A stretch of 64,000 nt of DNA from Nautilus pompilius (taxonomy: Eukaryota > Mollusca > Cephalopoda > Nautilida > Nautilidae), in assembly GCA_018389105.1 (NCBI GenBank), contig JACATO010000598.1:310001-374000 (forward strand). The letters are read 5' to 3'. Numbering within the stretch: the first letter of the stretch is position 1; every line of letters starts with the position of its first letter. The notes below the pieces were generated by a model. That model had not been told where the DNA came from. It searched no databases and worked only from the letters and a program-made list of their open reading frames with translations. The translations under genes were made by a program, and so were the position numbers. Of this stretch, positions 1 through 11,939 are shown one piece after another.

Positions 1-94
1 TATCAGGCTCATAAAGGCGTTGAGAGAAACCTCTGTCAACAAGTGTTTGAAGTTTAGCACAATACCCATTTAATGGAAAAGGTGCTAATAAACT

Positions 95-500
95 AGTTTT
101 ACTGAAAGTTGTCATTCTTATAAAGCACATTAAAACTGTCAGGTGCTTTGAAATATCTGCAACAACATTCACCAGAGATGACAGCTTCATCAAAAGCAAT
201 ACGCCCAATTTGGTACTTAGAAGCAAGTACTAGTATGTAACTGATTAGGGTCAATCTGAACATTTTGATTTCCTTAGAAATTTTAATTTTTTTCTCCAGG
301 TTCATTTCTTGTTGAAGTGTCAATATTTCTTTCTCTTTTGCTTTCATCCTGAGTGTACCTGCTTTTGATAGCCATGACATTATTTTTTTCTTCTGCATTG
401 ATGTACAGTTCATCAACTTTATCTGCCAGCATCTTAAACTGTTTTTCTTTTACACCTGTTGGGTTGTGTACAATAGCCTTTATTTCTTCTGTGCTGCAGC
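95..500 (-). pseudogene. Unassigned degraded coiled-coil-like open stretch
   Basis: Two overlapping minus-strand frames look protein-like in succession. Near 490-320 one frame reads EEIKAIVHNPTGVKEKQFKM and then ADKVDELYINAEEKNNVM. Near 330-99 the adjacent frame reads KEKEILTLQQEMNLEKKIKI and then an LASKYQIGRIAFDEA-type segment. A base loss near 335 would join them. Charged, heptad-like composition suggests a coiled coil. I do not recognise the family; it may be a decayed retrocopy or transposon gene rather than host coding sequence. Confidence 0.25.
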
Positions 501-3500
501 GGCTTCTGCTTTCTCAAGCATCTCTTTGTTAATGCAACATTTTTTTTTATTTTTATAACAACTTTCAAACAAACAGTAACCTTCAAGGTTTCCAAACAAT
601 GCTTTCCATAAAACAGTAATATAAATCAGAGATGAATACTGATGGGAACATTTTAAGAAAATGTACTCTTATGATAGTTTTAGTGGCAGAAGATTGCCAG
701 AGCCATAGTTCTCAGACATTCTTAGGTCATTCACTAAGAATTTCATGACTCTTAAAAACTCTCATCTCAGTGACTTTCTCCTGACCTGAAAGAACCTTGT
801 GAGACTAACCAAGCTCTGCAAATGAATAAGCAATTGCCAGTTAGGCAGATGAAGTTAGTTGGCAATTTTTTTCTTTTTTCCATATTTTTTGTATGGACAG
901 TGAGTTAACGGGATGTTAGTGTGGTTGTGACCATAGTTTCTGACTGGTTTGGCAGGCAGTTACCATATAATCTAGAACACTTAACAGAAAACTATCAGGT
1001 CCACGTGTGGATGCTTCCTGAAAACTTCAGCATCCTTTTACATTCTTTCATTTAAAATCAGCCAAAGATTAAAAACATTCATGATGAGCAGCAGTCGGCA
1101 TGGTCCCTTTCCTTATCTTCTAGTTCAAATTGCAATCCTATTGGTCATCCTCCTCTATGCATCACACCCAACCACATAACAGCATTGTTTCAGGTGATTC
1201 ACAATTATACTATTCATTGTGTGCCATCCATCACATTCCTCACATTGGCTTGCAGAAAAAAAAACCCACTGCCACCAATCTTATTTACCAAAAAATTAGG
1301 CATTTTTTTTAAAAAAAACAGCAATAGGAAGAAAATGTACTTTCCATTAACTTGGCTGAATGCCTGAAGATTCCATCTGAAAATAGATTATGCAAGCAAA
1401 CAATATGATAGGAAGATGAGTAATTCTAACATCCTTAGTACATTTGACAAGAAAATAAGTTTCAGATTTAGAAATGAAACAAGTCACATTTAAAAAAGGT
1501 CTTTCTCCCTTTCTTTTTAGAGGGTCTGTTTTCCAATTAATTTAAAATGTGGGCATGTGAATGGAATAAAAATATAATAATTTGGTGCATTGGGCACCAA
1601 ACACGTTTTTTAAAAAAACAAGACTTTCAGTTTCTATCGATTTTTATTAATTAGGAATTTAGCTATAAGTTTTACAAATCACATGGAATGGTACCATATC
1701 TAAAACTTGTTTCTGCAATTCGGTAAATCCTCTCGTTATTCGTTCTTTTTTGTTTTCTACCAATCTTCCAGGGGCTAGGGTTGGTTTAACTGTTTTGCTG
1801 TTGCGGCACCACCAATGTGGCTTGACTGCAAGCTGCAATAGGCCCAGTATTGTGGCCTGCCAAAGTTGTAGTAAAATGACCACTTTGATTTGTTAAAAAG
1901 TCATTTCACAGTTTATGCTATACACTGAGAAAACTTAGCAGCAAAACAGTTAAGATCCTTTAAGTATTGTATTGTGAACTGTCACTAGAAAAAAAAAAAA
2001 AAAATCAAAGTCTGTAGTAATATTTTTTTTATAATTCCCACGCTTTCTGCTTGACAAAATTTCAAGACTTTCCCAGGACCTTAAGAGTAAATAACATGTA
2101 ATATGACAAAATCAAACAAGGTAGTTAAACTAGAAAAATGCTTCAATTTGAATGAGACATTGAATTCATTTTTAACTATCAGCAGGTGGGAGTTTTCCAT
2201 GAGATGTATAAAAATATATTTGTCATTAATACAATTCTGACTGCTGCTTTTATTGTTCTGCACCCCAAGCTGCTCTCTCTCTTTTTTTTTAAAGCAAAAG
2301 TACTGGAAACAAAGTCATAAACTGTTCCATATTATGTAATAAGGCTGACCATGCTCTAATTTGTTCCACTCTTGTTTCCTCAAGGTGACTGACAATATAT
2401 AACATTTTTGCTATCTCATTTAAAATGAAAGTTAGAAGAAATTCAGCATGAATAATTGGCAAGCATGTTGTTTGCCTACAAGTGTCTGCAAATGGTAACA
2501 CACAAGAGCAGAGCTAGAATGGAAATTGCCCCAAAACATACAACCATAAGTGGACTATTTTCTTAAATCCGATATGACGGCGAGAGAGAGTCCAAACGGA
2601 ATAGTACGGTAATAGAATTTTTTGCAATACGGTTATATACAAAAACTCATTTCCAGCCGGACTTGCAATCTAAAGTCATAAGATTTTCAGTGCATTTGTA
2701 GACTGAATAGAAAAACAACAAGGTTTAACAGAGCAAACAGATTTACTTTTCTAGATTATTTTCTTGTGTATTATGAATTATTTCTATATTCTTTGAAATT
2801 GAAGACTTTTCTAAACCAGACCAGGATTTTGTTTAATACATATATATTCATTTTAACTTAAGGACTTTTCCAGGTCCACAAAAGTTATCTCTACCCACCC
2901 ATCCCCAAGATTCCTAGACCTGTGGGAACCCTGTTTATTTGCTATATACAAACTTTAAGATGCCCACCCACAGAATTCAGAATTTGATTTGAGACTTAAA
3001 ATGCAATTTATAAAAATATACAAATATTGCTTAGTAGGAACTCCTGCCCATCAACAAATTATATATGCAAAATCAGAGCTCTGCTGCTACCAAAAGAGGA
3101 GATTGGCCCCTGTCTGCATGCCCTGGTCCTGGTGACTAGTTTTCTTGGGGTCAATTCCTGCCATTTCCATTAGTTAGCGAGCTGAAATAATATTAGCATA
3201 AAGAATATGCAGAATAGCCAGGTTCACACTAATACATTTTAGAATAAGCAGCAGCATGAGACCTGAACAATCTATGGCTTAGCAGGATTAGAGTTATCAA
3301 TGGTCAGCTATGTTAGATTTGCTAATATATTTTACCTGCTTTGAGATGAACTCTTCCCACTTCATGATTAGGTATCATATTTTGTATCTGTTTAATATAA
3401 ATTGGACCTCTGTTTCCACCTTCCTTTTATCATTATTATAAGACATAAGTGGCATGGCCAGGATTTTCTGAAGGAGGGTTAACGATTTTTTGGGGGAAGG

Positions 3501-3694
3501 GAGATAAAAAAAAATTCAATATTTATTGTCCACCACACACACACACACACCACACACACAATCATTTCACAACTATATGTTAAAAAAAAAGAAGAGTCAA
3601 AATCTGTTCAGCTACATGGATGCAAAAAAAAAAAAAAGTCTGCAGATTAAAAAGTGAGAGAGAGAAAAACTGCACAGGTAATTTTTTTAAGTCC

Positions 3695-3905
3695 CAATCC
3701 CGAGCCGTGTCCACTTACATTTACCCAGGCCAAGCCTGTATTCTTACATGTAAGCCCATTCCCAGCCCATGTCCATGTACAAATATGGGCCAGGCCAGGC
3801 TTTTGCAAGTTCATGTCTAGCCATGTCCATTTACAGTTAGCAAAGCCAAACCTGACCCAGAACTTTTTTTTTTAAAATTTAAAACCCGTGTCAGGTCTGG
3901 TTCTT
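3695..3905 (+). repeat. Degenerate short tandem repeat
   Basis: Three imperfect copies of a unit containing CCRTGTCCAYKTACA followed by a GGCCAAGCCTG-like stretch. The TGTCCA cores lie near 3708, 3770 and 3825, so the period is about 55-62 bp. This short region is GC-richer than its surroundings. No coding signature. Confidence 0.4.
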
Positions 3906-5342
3906 TTACTTATTTTAGGTCGCTCTTGGCCCATTCAGTTACTAATGATGAGCCCATTCCGAAAACTTTTTACAGCATTTTAAACTCAAAACAGCAGTTG
4001 CAATTGTAGCAAGGTGCTGCATAATAAAATTAACAGAAAAATCCATTACTGCCTTCATGGTCACAGAATTATTCAAACAGTTGTTTTAATCATTAAGGCC
4101 CATTTCATCCCACTATTTCTAGGCATTGAGATACCATGAATACTCAATATCAGAAGTGAATGATCTGTAGGTTGACCCCAGATGTTGGGCTGGCTACCCA
4201 GGGCCACTGTTCTCCTTAAACAGAGTTGACAGGGGCTGCTCAACAGTTACTAGTAGTAGTCAAATGCTACAATATAGGGAGTGCCATGCAAAATCCCTAA
4301 TGTCATCAAGTAATGAGATTAGTGCAAACATCTGTTTTAAAAAAAAAAAATTAAAAGAAAGCTGACCTAAAAGCTAAAAATTAACTTTTATTTACCTTAG
4401 AACTCTTAAAGTATTGTACATACAACGACCAAATTTTGGATTTAGGCATTTTAGAACATTCTAAACATACAACAAAAAGAACAATGACTTTATTGATGGC
4501 CATAGTAATCAGCTTAATGTCTACACAACTAATTCATGTGTGATTGGTTAGAATCAATAAAGATAAAACTGAAATGTACCAAACATTTACCAATAAAATA
4601 AAATAAATTTAACCCAGTGATTTATAATACTAGTAAATAGAGTTTGAATATATAAAACAACTATGTTCACAGAATAGTGTTGCAACTCCTGTTTTAAATG
4701 TCGTTAGACTAGGGACTTACTTGATTCCAGTTGTTCTGGCTGTCTTAAGATCAACAAAAATTGGGGCTGGAACCAGATTCTTGGAGATGTTATCAATTTA
4801 AGTTGTAAGTTACAGATAACAGAAATTTTAAGTAACCTAGAATTTGTAAAATCTCTGTTCGCCTTCAATAACCAAGATCTATTTGACCTCGGTCACTGAA
4901 AGGTCGTAGAACACCGAAGTACCAAATAGTTACCAAAAACAGTATCAGTTGGACAGCCCCTTTCAAATGAGTGCCCAATAAAGTAAACGTTTATAACATC
5001 TGTTCTTAGCTTCTGTTTGGATTGATTTTAGATCTGCCAGCATTTAATCTTAATATCATTCATACAGATCTCCTTTTAACAATATGTTATTTTTTAAAAA
5101 ATTTTTAAGCTGGTGAACACTGCTTATTATATTTAAATATTGATTATAAAAGTTGACAAATCTGCCCAGCAAGATTCAAGGGGAGGGGGTTTGAACCCCT
5201 AAACCCTTTCCCTTGCCTAAGCTACTGCAAGACATTAAAAAATGATAGAGGTAAGATATACATTTCTTTAGAATTACTATAATTATTAGCATTATTTTAC
5301 TAAGTACAAGAAAAATCAAATTCAGAATAGTAATGGAAATTG

Positions 5343-5378
5343 TATATATATATATATATTATATATATATATATATAC
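5343..5378 (+). repeat. (TA)n microsatellite
   Basis: About 17 TA units with one phase change in the middle. Confidence 0.9.
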
Positions 5379-5754
5379 AGATAGAAAATAGACATTTCAG
5401 TCTTTTGTTCTGATATCACTACTGACTGTGGACATTGTTAGTTTATTAATATGATTTCTGTGTCACAAACTACAATAATTCACAGGGTATATACAAATAT
5501 TATGGTCAACCCATTCAAGATGTAACACAATGTAAGAAAATAAGTCATTTGCCTTGACAAAATGTCTTTCATCACTAGCATCATGATAGCTTTAGCGTTA
5601 TTGTCTGATTTGCTTTTTTTTTTAAATCGGGCAGAGAAATAAAAATTCATAAATTTCTTTCAGCAATTTTCCCTTAGACAATTTGTTTATTAAAAGATTA
5701 CTCAAGCAGACAACACAGCAATTTTCATGCAGCACAGAGGTCAGCAGGCATATA

Positions 5755-7317
5755 CAGGTACATCTCAAAAAATTAGAATATCATGGAAGAGTTAATTTTT
5801 TTCCGTAATTTAATTCAAACAGTGAAACTTTCATATATTCTAGATCCATTACACACAAAGTGAAATATTTCAAGCCTTTTTTTGTTTTAATTTTGATGAT
5901 TACGGCTTACAGCTCATGAAAATCAAAAATCCACTATCTCAAAATATTAGAATATTTCATAAGATCAATATAAAAAAGGATTTATAATATAGAAATGTTG
6001 AACTTCTGAAAAATATGTTCATTTATGCACTCAATACTTGGTCGGGGCTCCTTCTGCACGAATCACTGCATTAATGTGGCGTTGTATGGAGGCGATCAGC
6101 CTGTGGCATTGCTGAGGTATTATGGAAGCCCAGGTTGCTTTGATAGTAGCCTTCAGCTCATCTGTATTGTTGGGTCTGGTGTCTCATCCTCTTGACAATA
6201 CCCCATAGATTCTCTATGAGGTTCAGGTCAGATGAGTTGGCTGGCCAATCAAGCACAGTAATACCATAGTCAGCAAACCAGTTACTAGTAGTTTTAGCAC
6301 TGTGGGCAGGTGCCAAATCCTGCTGGAAAAAGAAATTAGCATCTCCATAAAGCTTGTCAGCAGACGGAAGCATTAAGTGCTCTAAAATCTCCTGGTAGAC
6401 GGCTGCATTGACTTTGGACTTGATAAAACACAGTGGACCAACACCAGCAGATGACATGGCACCCAAAATCATCACTGACTGTGGAAACTTCACAATGGAC
6501 TTCAAGCAACTCGGATTCTGTGCCTCTCCACTCTTCCTCCAGACTGTGGGACCCTGATTTCCAAATGAAATGCAAAATTTACTATCATCTGAAAAGAGGA
6601 CTTTGGACCACTGAGCAACGGTCCAGTTATTTTTCTCCTTAGCCCAGGCAAGACACTTCTGACGTTGTCTCTCGTTCAGGAGTGGCTTGACACTAGGAAT
6701 ACGACACTTGTAGCCCATTTCCTGGTCACGTCTGTGCATGGTGGCTCTTGATGCACTGACTCCAGCCTCAGTCCACTCCTTGTGAAGCTCCCTCAAGTTC
6801 TTAATCAGCTTTGCTTGACAATCCTCTCAAAGCTGCGGTCATCCCTCTTGCTTGTGCACCTTTTCCTACCACACTTTTCCCTTCCAGTCAACTTTCCATG
6901 AATATGCTTTGATACATCACTCTGCAAACAGCCAGCTCTTTCAGCAATGACCTTCTGTGGCTTACCCTCCTCGTGAAAGGTGTCAATGAGTGTCTTCTGG
7001 ACAACTGTCAAGTCAGCAGTCTTCGCCATAACTGTGGTTGTGTGTACTTGACCCGGACTGAGAGATTCATGGTATTTATACTGCATAAATAGTGAGTTAC
7101 TCAAACTCAAAATGGAATATTCTAATATTTTGAGATACGTTTTTTCTATTATTTTTTTTAGCTGTAGGCCGTAATTATTAAAATTAAAATTTAAAAAATG
7201 CTTGAAACGTCTTAGTTTACATGTAATGAGTCTAGAATATAGTTATTTCAGAAAGTGAAAATTGTGTGACAAAAAATATTGAACTCTTCCACGATATAAT
7301 TTTTTGAGATGCATCTG
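5755..7317 (-). mobile_element. Tc1-type DNA transposon, near full length
   Basis: A 1.56-kb element with long terminal inverted repeats (about 200 bp). The left end is CAGGTACATCTCAAAAAATT and the right end, reversed, is CAGATGCATCTCAAAAAATT. The matching inner arms run to about 5960 and from about 7113. A TA precedes the left end at 5753-5754; the right flank reads TG, so one copy of the TA target duplication has mutated or the end is a base or two off. It carries one transposase on the minus strand. Both structure and sequence look like the Tc1 family common in fish genomes (recognised from memory). Confidence 0.93.
6031..7029 (-). pseudogene. Tc1 transposase, broken
   Basis: The transposase would cut at the inverted repeats and insert at TA. 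It starts MAKTADLTVVQKTLIDTFHE, has a paired helix-turn-helix region, and then the DDE catalytic core with FSDDSKF, FFQQDLAPAHSA and WPANSSDLNLIENLWG, so all three acidic positions (DD34E type) are present. The frame shifts near 6800 between the DNA-binding and catalytic parts. It shifts again near 6180, where bases are missing after GIVKR, and the tail then resumes in another frame to a stop at 6031-6033. With these shifts it cannot make full-length protein. Decay is modest compared with the other elements. Confidence 0.9.
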
Positions 7318-7943
7318 TGTATGCAGTATGTAAATAAATATCTCTCTCTCTAAGTAAAGAATGCTAACTGATGAAGGTAGAATTTAATAGAAAAACAAAA
7401 TACATCCACTTAAAATGGCTGCTATGATTCACTACAATGAACATACATTTAACCATATCATCTACTCATAAAGTTAGCAGAATTTAGATGGATTTTATCT
7501 TTTATGGTTTTCTTTTCTTTTTTATTCCTTCAGAAATCCCAAGTATGAGATAAATCATTTGATGTTTGCTATTAATGCACAAACTTACAATGCTGTGTTA
7601 AAAGAAAAAAATTTCTAAAAAATATAGAATTTATTATGCACACTCAAACTGGTTATTAAATTTAAAGATTAGTTAAGTTTGCATTACAAAAACCTAAAAA
7701 TAATCATAAAATATATATATTCTTGAAAACTATATTATAAAATAGAAAAAAAGAAAAACAAAGACCCTAAAATTAACTTATATTATTTATATGCTAATGT
7801 GTTTTAGCAATTAAAGTTTAGAAATACATGAGCACGAGCTGTTTTGTTGATGTTAACAAGATTTCTTTTTCATATCGATAATTCCTTGTACTGAAAATTT
7901 TCATTTTCTTTTTGTTAAACTTTTCAAAGCAGAGCCAATGCTA

Positions 7944-9405
7944 CAGTAGGTTCCAAAATTATTAATCAACCATGTCAAATTTTGAAATTTCAAAAAAAAA
8001 AAAAGAACAGTAGTTTATTTCTACAGTTAGTTTTTTTTGGTTTCCAAAGCTAAAAAAACCTTTTAAAAAAAGGTGCAAGTTCTCTGTATAAACAAAAAAC
8101 AAAAGGACATCATAGTTGACACTCCATATTGCAGCCTATAGTCGTATGTTGATAACCTGCATGGGAGCTTGAAAACAAGGCTCTATATAGAGCACATTTT
8201 TTAATGTTTCCAATTTACTTCCTAATAATAAACCATTATTGCCATCATCTGGTTTCTTAGTAAGCTTCATAATATAAAATGCTTCAAGTATATCTGAAGC
8301 TAAAAAAAGGGGGCCAAGATTTGTTTATTAAACAAGTATTCTCAATACGTGTCTGCAAAATTAACTCTGAGTATGCCTGTCAAGATACAGCCATATTCCT
8401 AAAAGGTATTGGTTAAAGGGTTTCAGAAAAGGAATGCAATGTACTTCAAAGAGGGGCATATCAACTAGAGGCTATAAGAATGTGCAAGGAAAGGTAAAAA
8501 AAAAAAAAAAAAGTATATATATATATATATATATATATAGCAAAAAGGTCAATACATGCACACTTCCATCACTGTGAACGAGATCTTCCAGTGTATTAGA
8601 GACACCCAAATAAGGAAAATTATCATCAGGAGAAGACGTGCTAAGGCAGGTCTGAATGGTGGTGGTGTTCTATGGAAGTTACTGCTATAGAAGCAAAACA
8701 TTGTAAAGACCTAATTTGAGCCAATAAGTACAAATATTACATTGTGGAAGAAGAAAAAAAGCTGTTTGAGGTGTGACAAAAGCCAAATTGTTCAGCAATC
8801 ACTAAATGCAGTTTGTCAGGTGGCAAACAAATGGGAGGTTAAATCCGATGTGCACATAACCCACACTTAAGTAGGTTTGGTGGATCTGATGTTACAGTGG
8901 CTGTGGTATTGGGAAATGAGAAAAGTGCAGCATAATGCAATTCCAAGTGGAATTTACTTAGTTGGCAATGGTTTTGTATTGCAGTATGACATAAATCCAA
9001 AGCAATGGCCAAACTATGCAAAATTTACTTATCATCGCGGAAGCATAGAATTTGCTCAGAATAATGGTTTTGGTTTCCCAAGGCTCCAGATAGAGTATTT
9101 CTGGAGCACATTAAAATTAAATAAAAGGGAGATAATCATCAAGTCTTGATTTACAAAATCATTCCATTGTAATTTCAGCGTACTTGAATGTAATCAATGC
9201 CCAGACAAGTTCAGGTATTCTTAAAAAGCAAAGGTAAAAAATACAAAATATCAAATAGTAATAATGCTGGTTTTAGTGAATGTTAATTGTAAAACTTACT
9301 TTTGATACTGGTTAACTTAAAATAAATATAGAAATAAAACAACATTCTGTTTTGAAGATGATTTTGAAATTTTGTATGCTTGATTAACAATTTTGGACAG
9401 TACTG
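7944..9405 (+). mobile_element. Old Tc1/mariner-superfamily element with recognisable ends
   Basis: Left end CAGTAGGTTCCAAAATTATT and right end, reversed, CAGTACTGTCCAAAATTGTT, both next to TA (7942-7943 and 9406-9407). Similarity continues for about 50 bp inward. Inside, the plus strand keeps only traces of a transposase: SDVTVAVVLGNEK, which resembles the GGSVMVWG region, and VGNGFVLQYDINPKQWPNYA (ORF 8877-9149), which resembles the FQQDNDPKH region. Many stops and shifts. An A-run followed by (TA)n interrupts it at 8496-8539. Confidence 0.7.
8496..8539 (+). repeat. A-run plus (TA)n
   Basis: Seventeen A residues followed by about 13 TA units, inside the old Tc1/mariner element. Confidence 0.9.
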
Positions 9406-10043
9406 TAGATATATGCAAAATAATACTGAAGCCTGGTGACTAAGATATTCCACCAGACTTAGTTTATTTGCAGAAAATTATGAACAATAATGAACATTAA
9501 CTCAATGGAATATTTAAAAAAACAAAAAAAATTTTTAATGAAGTAATAGTTGTCCTCCAGCACCATGAATACCATGGTACATTTAGATTATAATTTCATG
9601 ATGAGAGAGATACAAGAATTATTACAGTTTACCAATCAAAAGATGTCTAGTGTGGACTATGTTAAATAAATGTGGAGATCATGGCTAAATATCCTTCACA
9701 TTTCTGGGTACTTATAATGAAATCATTATTTATTCAAAAAATGAAATCCCAAACTAAAAGAGTAGCACTCATTTCTACAATGTCATGTACACAACAATTA
9801 GCTCTACTGTTTATAAAGCAGTGTCTGAAAATGAGTTTTTGTTGTTAAGTTTGAAATATCTCAGGTTTATTTATTCTCTTGATCTGGTATTTGTTGCAGA
9901 AAATGTGTTAGGGGTTTGTTGTTGTTGTTTTGTTAGTTTCCACATCTTTATTTCTCCAAACATTTAGAGGTAAAATAAATAGCATATGCAAGAGAAAAGA
10001 AAAATGCAAAAAACTCTATACTGATTATTGTTGTGTGTATATA

Positions 10044-11375
10044 CGAGGTGTAGTCAAAAAGTATCCGACCTTGAATTTGTTTGAACAAAATAATAATGCG
10101 TGAGCAAAATCTGCATGGGTATTAGGTGGCCGCGTCCTTCCTGAGCATGTGCAAAAATTTTCATGTCTGTAGGTTGCACCAGTCGCCTGCAGTGACGCAT
10201 TGAGTACAGACATGAAGAGTGTGCTGTGCGATTTTTCTTTTTGAGTCAAGATGACCGAGCGCATTGAGCAAAGATACTGTATCAAATTCTGCCAAAATCT
10301 TGGTGATACGCAAGCTCAGACTATTGAGAAAATTCAGAAGGCCTTTGGAGATGATGCTATGGGAAAAACACAAATAAAGGAGTGGTACAGCCGGTTAAAA
10401 GATGGCCGCACCTCAGTGGACAGTGAGCCACGTTGTGGCAGACCATCGACTAGCAGAAATGACGAAATGATTGCAAAGGTTCAAGGAATAGTCTATGAAG
10501 ACTGTTGTGTGACTATTGAGGAGATTGTTACCAAAGTTGGAATCAGCCATGGGTCAGTTCAGTCAATTATAACAGAAGATTTGTGCATGAGGAGGGTGTC
10601 GGCCAAATTCGTACCAAAGTTGCTGTCTGACCAGCAGAAACAGAAAGGAAATCTCCCAGGACATGCTGGAGCCAAGATCAAAACTTCATGAACACTATCA
10701 TTACTGGCGATGAGACATGGGTGTACGGCTATGACCCTGAAACAAAATTGCAATCATCCCAATGGAAGCATCCATCCTCGCCAAGACCAAAGAAAGCAAG
10801 ACAGGTGCGCAGCAATGTTAAACTGATGATGACCTGTTTTTTTTTTACTACAGAGGTATTGTGCACCATGAATATGCACCACAAGGTCAGACAATTAACA
10901 AAGAATACTACCTGGGGGTTCTTTGTTGCCTTCGTGAAGCTGTGCGGCGAAAACGACCCGACCCGTGGGCAGCAAAGAACTAGCAACTCCACCATGACAA
11001 CACATTCGCTCATTCCGCCCATGTCGTCCAAGCATTCCTCACCAAGTATAACACACCACTTGTTCGTCAGGCTTCCTACTCCCCAGACTTGGCTCCGTGT
11101 GACTTTTGGCTATTCCCAAAGCTCAAAAAAAAAAACAACACTCAAAGGGAGAAGATTTGAGTCAACAGAGGACATTAAGCAAAATTCAATGGCACAGCTC
11201 TACAGCATCCCAAAAAGTGATTTCCAGAAATGTTTCCAGCAGTGGCAGGAACGCTGGCAGAAGTGTGTAGACTCCCAAGGCGAATACTTTGAAGGAGACT
11301 AAATCAAAATGGTGAGTTTTTTTAATATTACTTGTTTTTTTGGCCAAAGGTCGGATACTTTTTGACTACACCTCG
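10044..11375 (+). mobile_element. Mariner transposon with perfect 29-bp ends
   Basis: A 1,332-bp element. The 29 bases at 10044-10072, starting CGAGGTGTAGTCAAAAAGTA, are repeated exactly in reverse complement at 11347-11375, and TA flanks both sides (10042-10043, 11376-11377). It encodes a mariner transposase on the plus strand. Perfect ends and light decay of the gene point to a relatively recent insertion. Confidence 0.95.
10251..11302 (+). pseudogene. Mariner transposase, lightly damaged
   Basis: Starts MTERIEQRYCIKFCQNLGDT with the N-terminal helix-turn-helix (HTH_48-like; GKTQIKEWYSRLKDGRTSVD, then CGRPSTS). The catalytic part has ITGDETWVYGYDPETKLQSS, LHHDNTFAHSAH and YSPDLAPCDFWLF, giving the DD34D triad of mariners. 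It ends WQKCVDSQGEYFEGD with a stop at 11300-11302. The frame changes near 10680, at the T-run near 10850 and at the A-run near 11130. One Trp-position codon is TAG near 10980. Two of the three shifts sit in homopolymers, consistent with slippage after insertion or assembly error. Confidence 0.92.
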
Positions 11376-11935
11376 TATACATATTATATATATATGCAAT
11401 ATTTATACCTATTTACAAATTCAAAAGATAATGACAATAGTTAATCAACTGATATTTCAAGCAGCAATGATCTCAACTGTTTTTAGAAAAAAATTTTAAA
11501 TAGCTGTTAGCGTGACAAATGATCAACAGAATACATTTTTACTAGCAAAATGAGTTGAAGAATTAATCCTATATTACCATTTAAATAACCAAGGTTTCCC
11601 CTATAATTAAAGAATGAAATGCTATGCAATCCATTTAAAACAGTAATTCAAAATAAAGTCAATCAGTGAAGGGTAAGCAATAAAAGTCACAATTCAAAGC
11701 ATTTCCATTGAAAATACTTATACCACTATATTGTGACTGAAATAGTTCCAAATATGACTACAATTTCATGTTAGTGATTAAAATGTTAAAAGCAGTCATC
11801 ATTAGTGACTATTTCTGTGGAAACACAAAAGAGAATATTCACAAATAATGAGTAATTTCAACTGAGAGATGTGCATAACACACACAACAGATTATTACAG
11901 AAAATATACGAAAAACAAAATGAATACTTTGTATG
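11376..11935. other. AT-rich spacer between elements
   Basis: A (TA)n-like start followed by unstructured AT-rich sequence. I see no gene, repeat family or regulatory signal. Confidence 0.5.
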
Positions 11936-11939
11936 GTGC

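Larger units (their letters stand above)
1..5754. other. AT-rich stretch, probably SNRK intron 5; no recognisable gene
   Basis: Probably intron if exon 5 splices onward. It holds a (CA)n run at 3530-3561, a degenerate tandem motif near 3700-3900, a (TA)n run at 5343-5378 and several A-runs. I found no SNRK C-terminal exon on the minus strand here. Two weak coding-like patches are mentioned separately (about 95-500, and 1659-1883 on the minus strand, which I cannot assign to a family). Confidence 0.5.
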
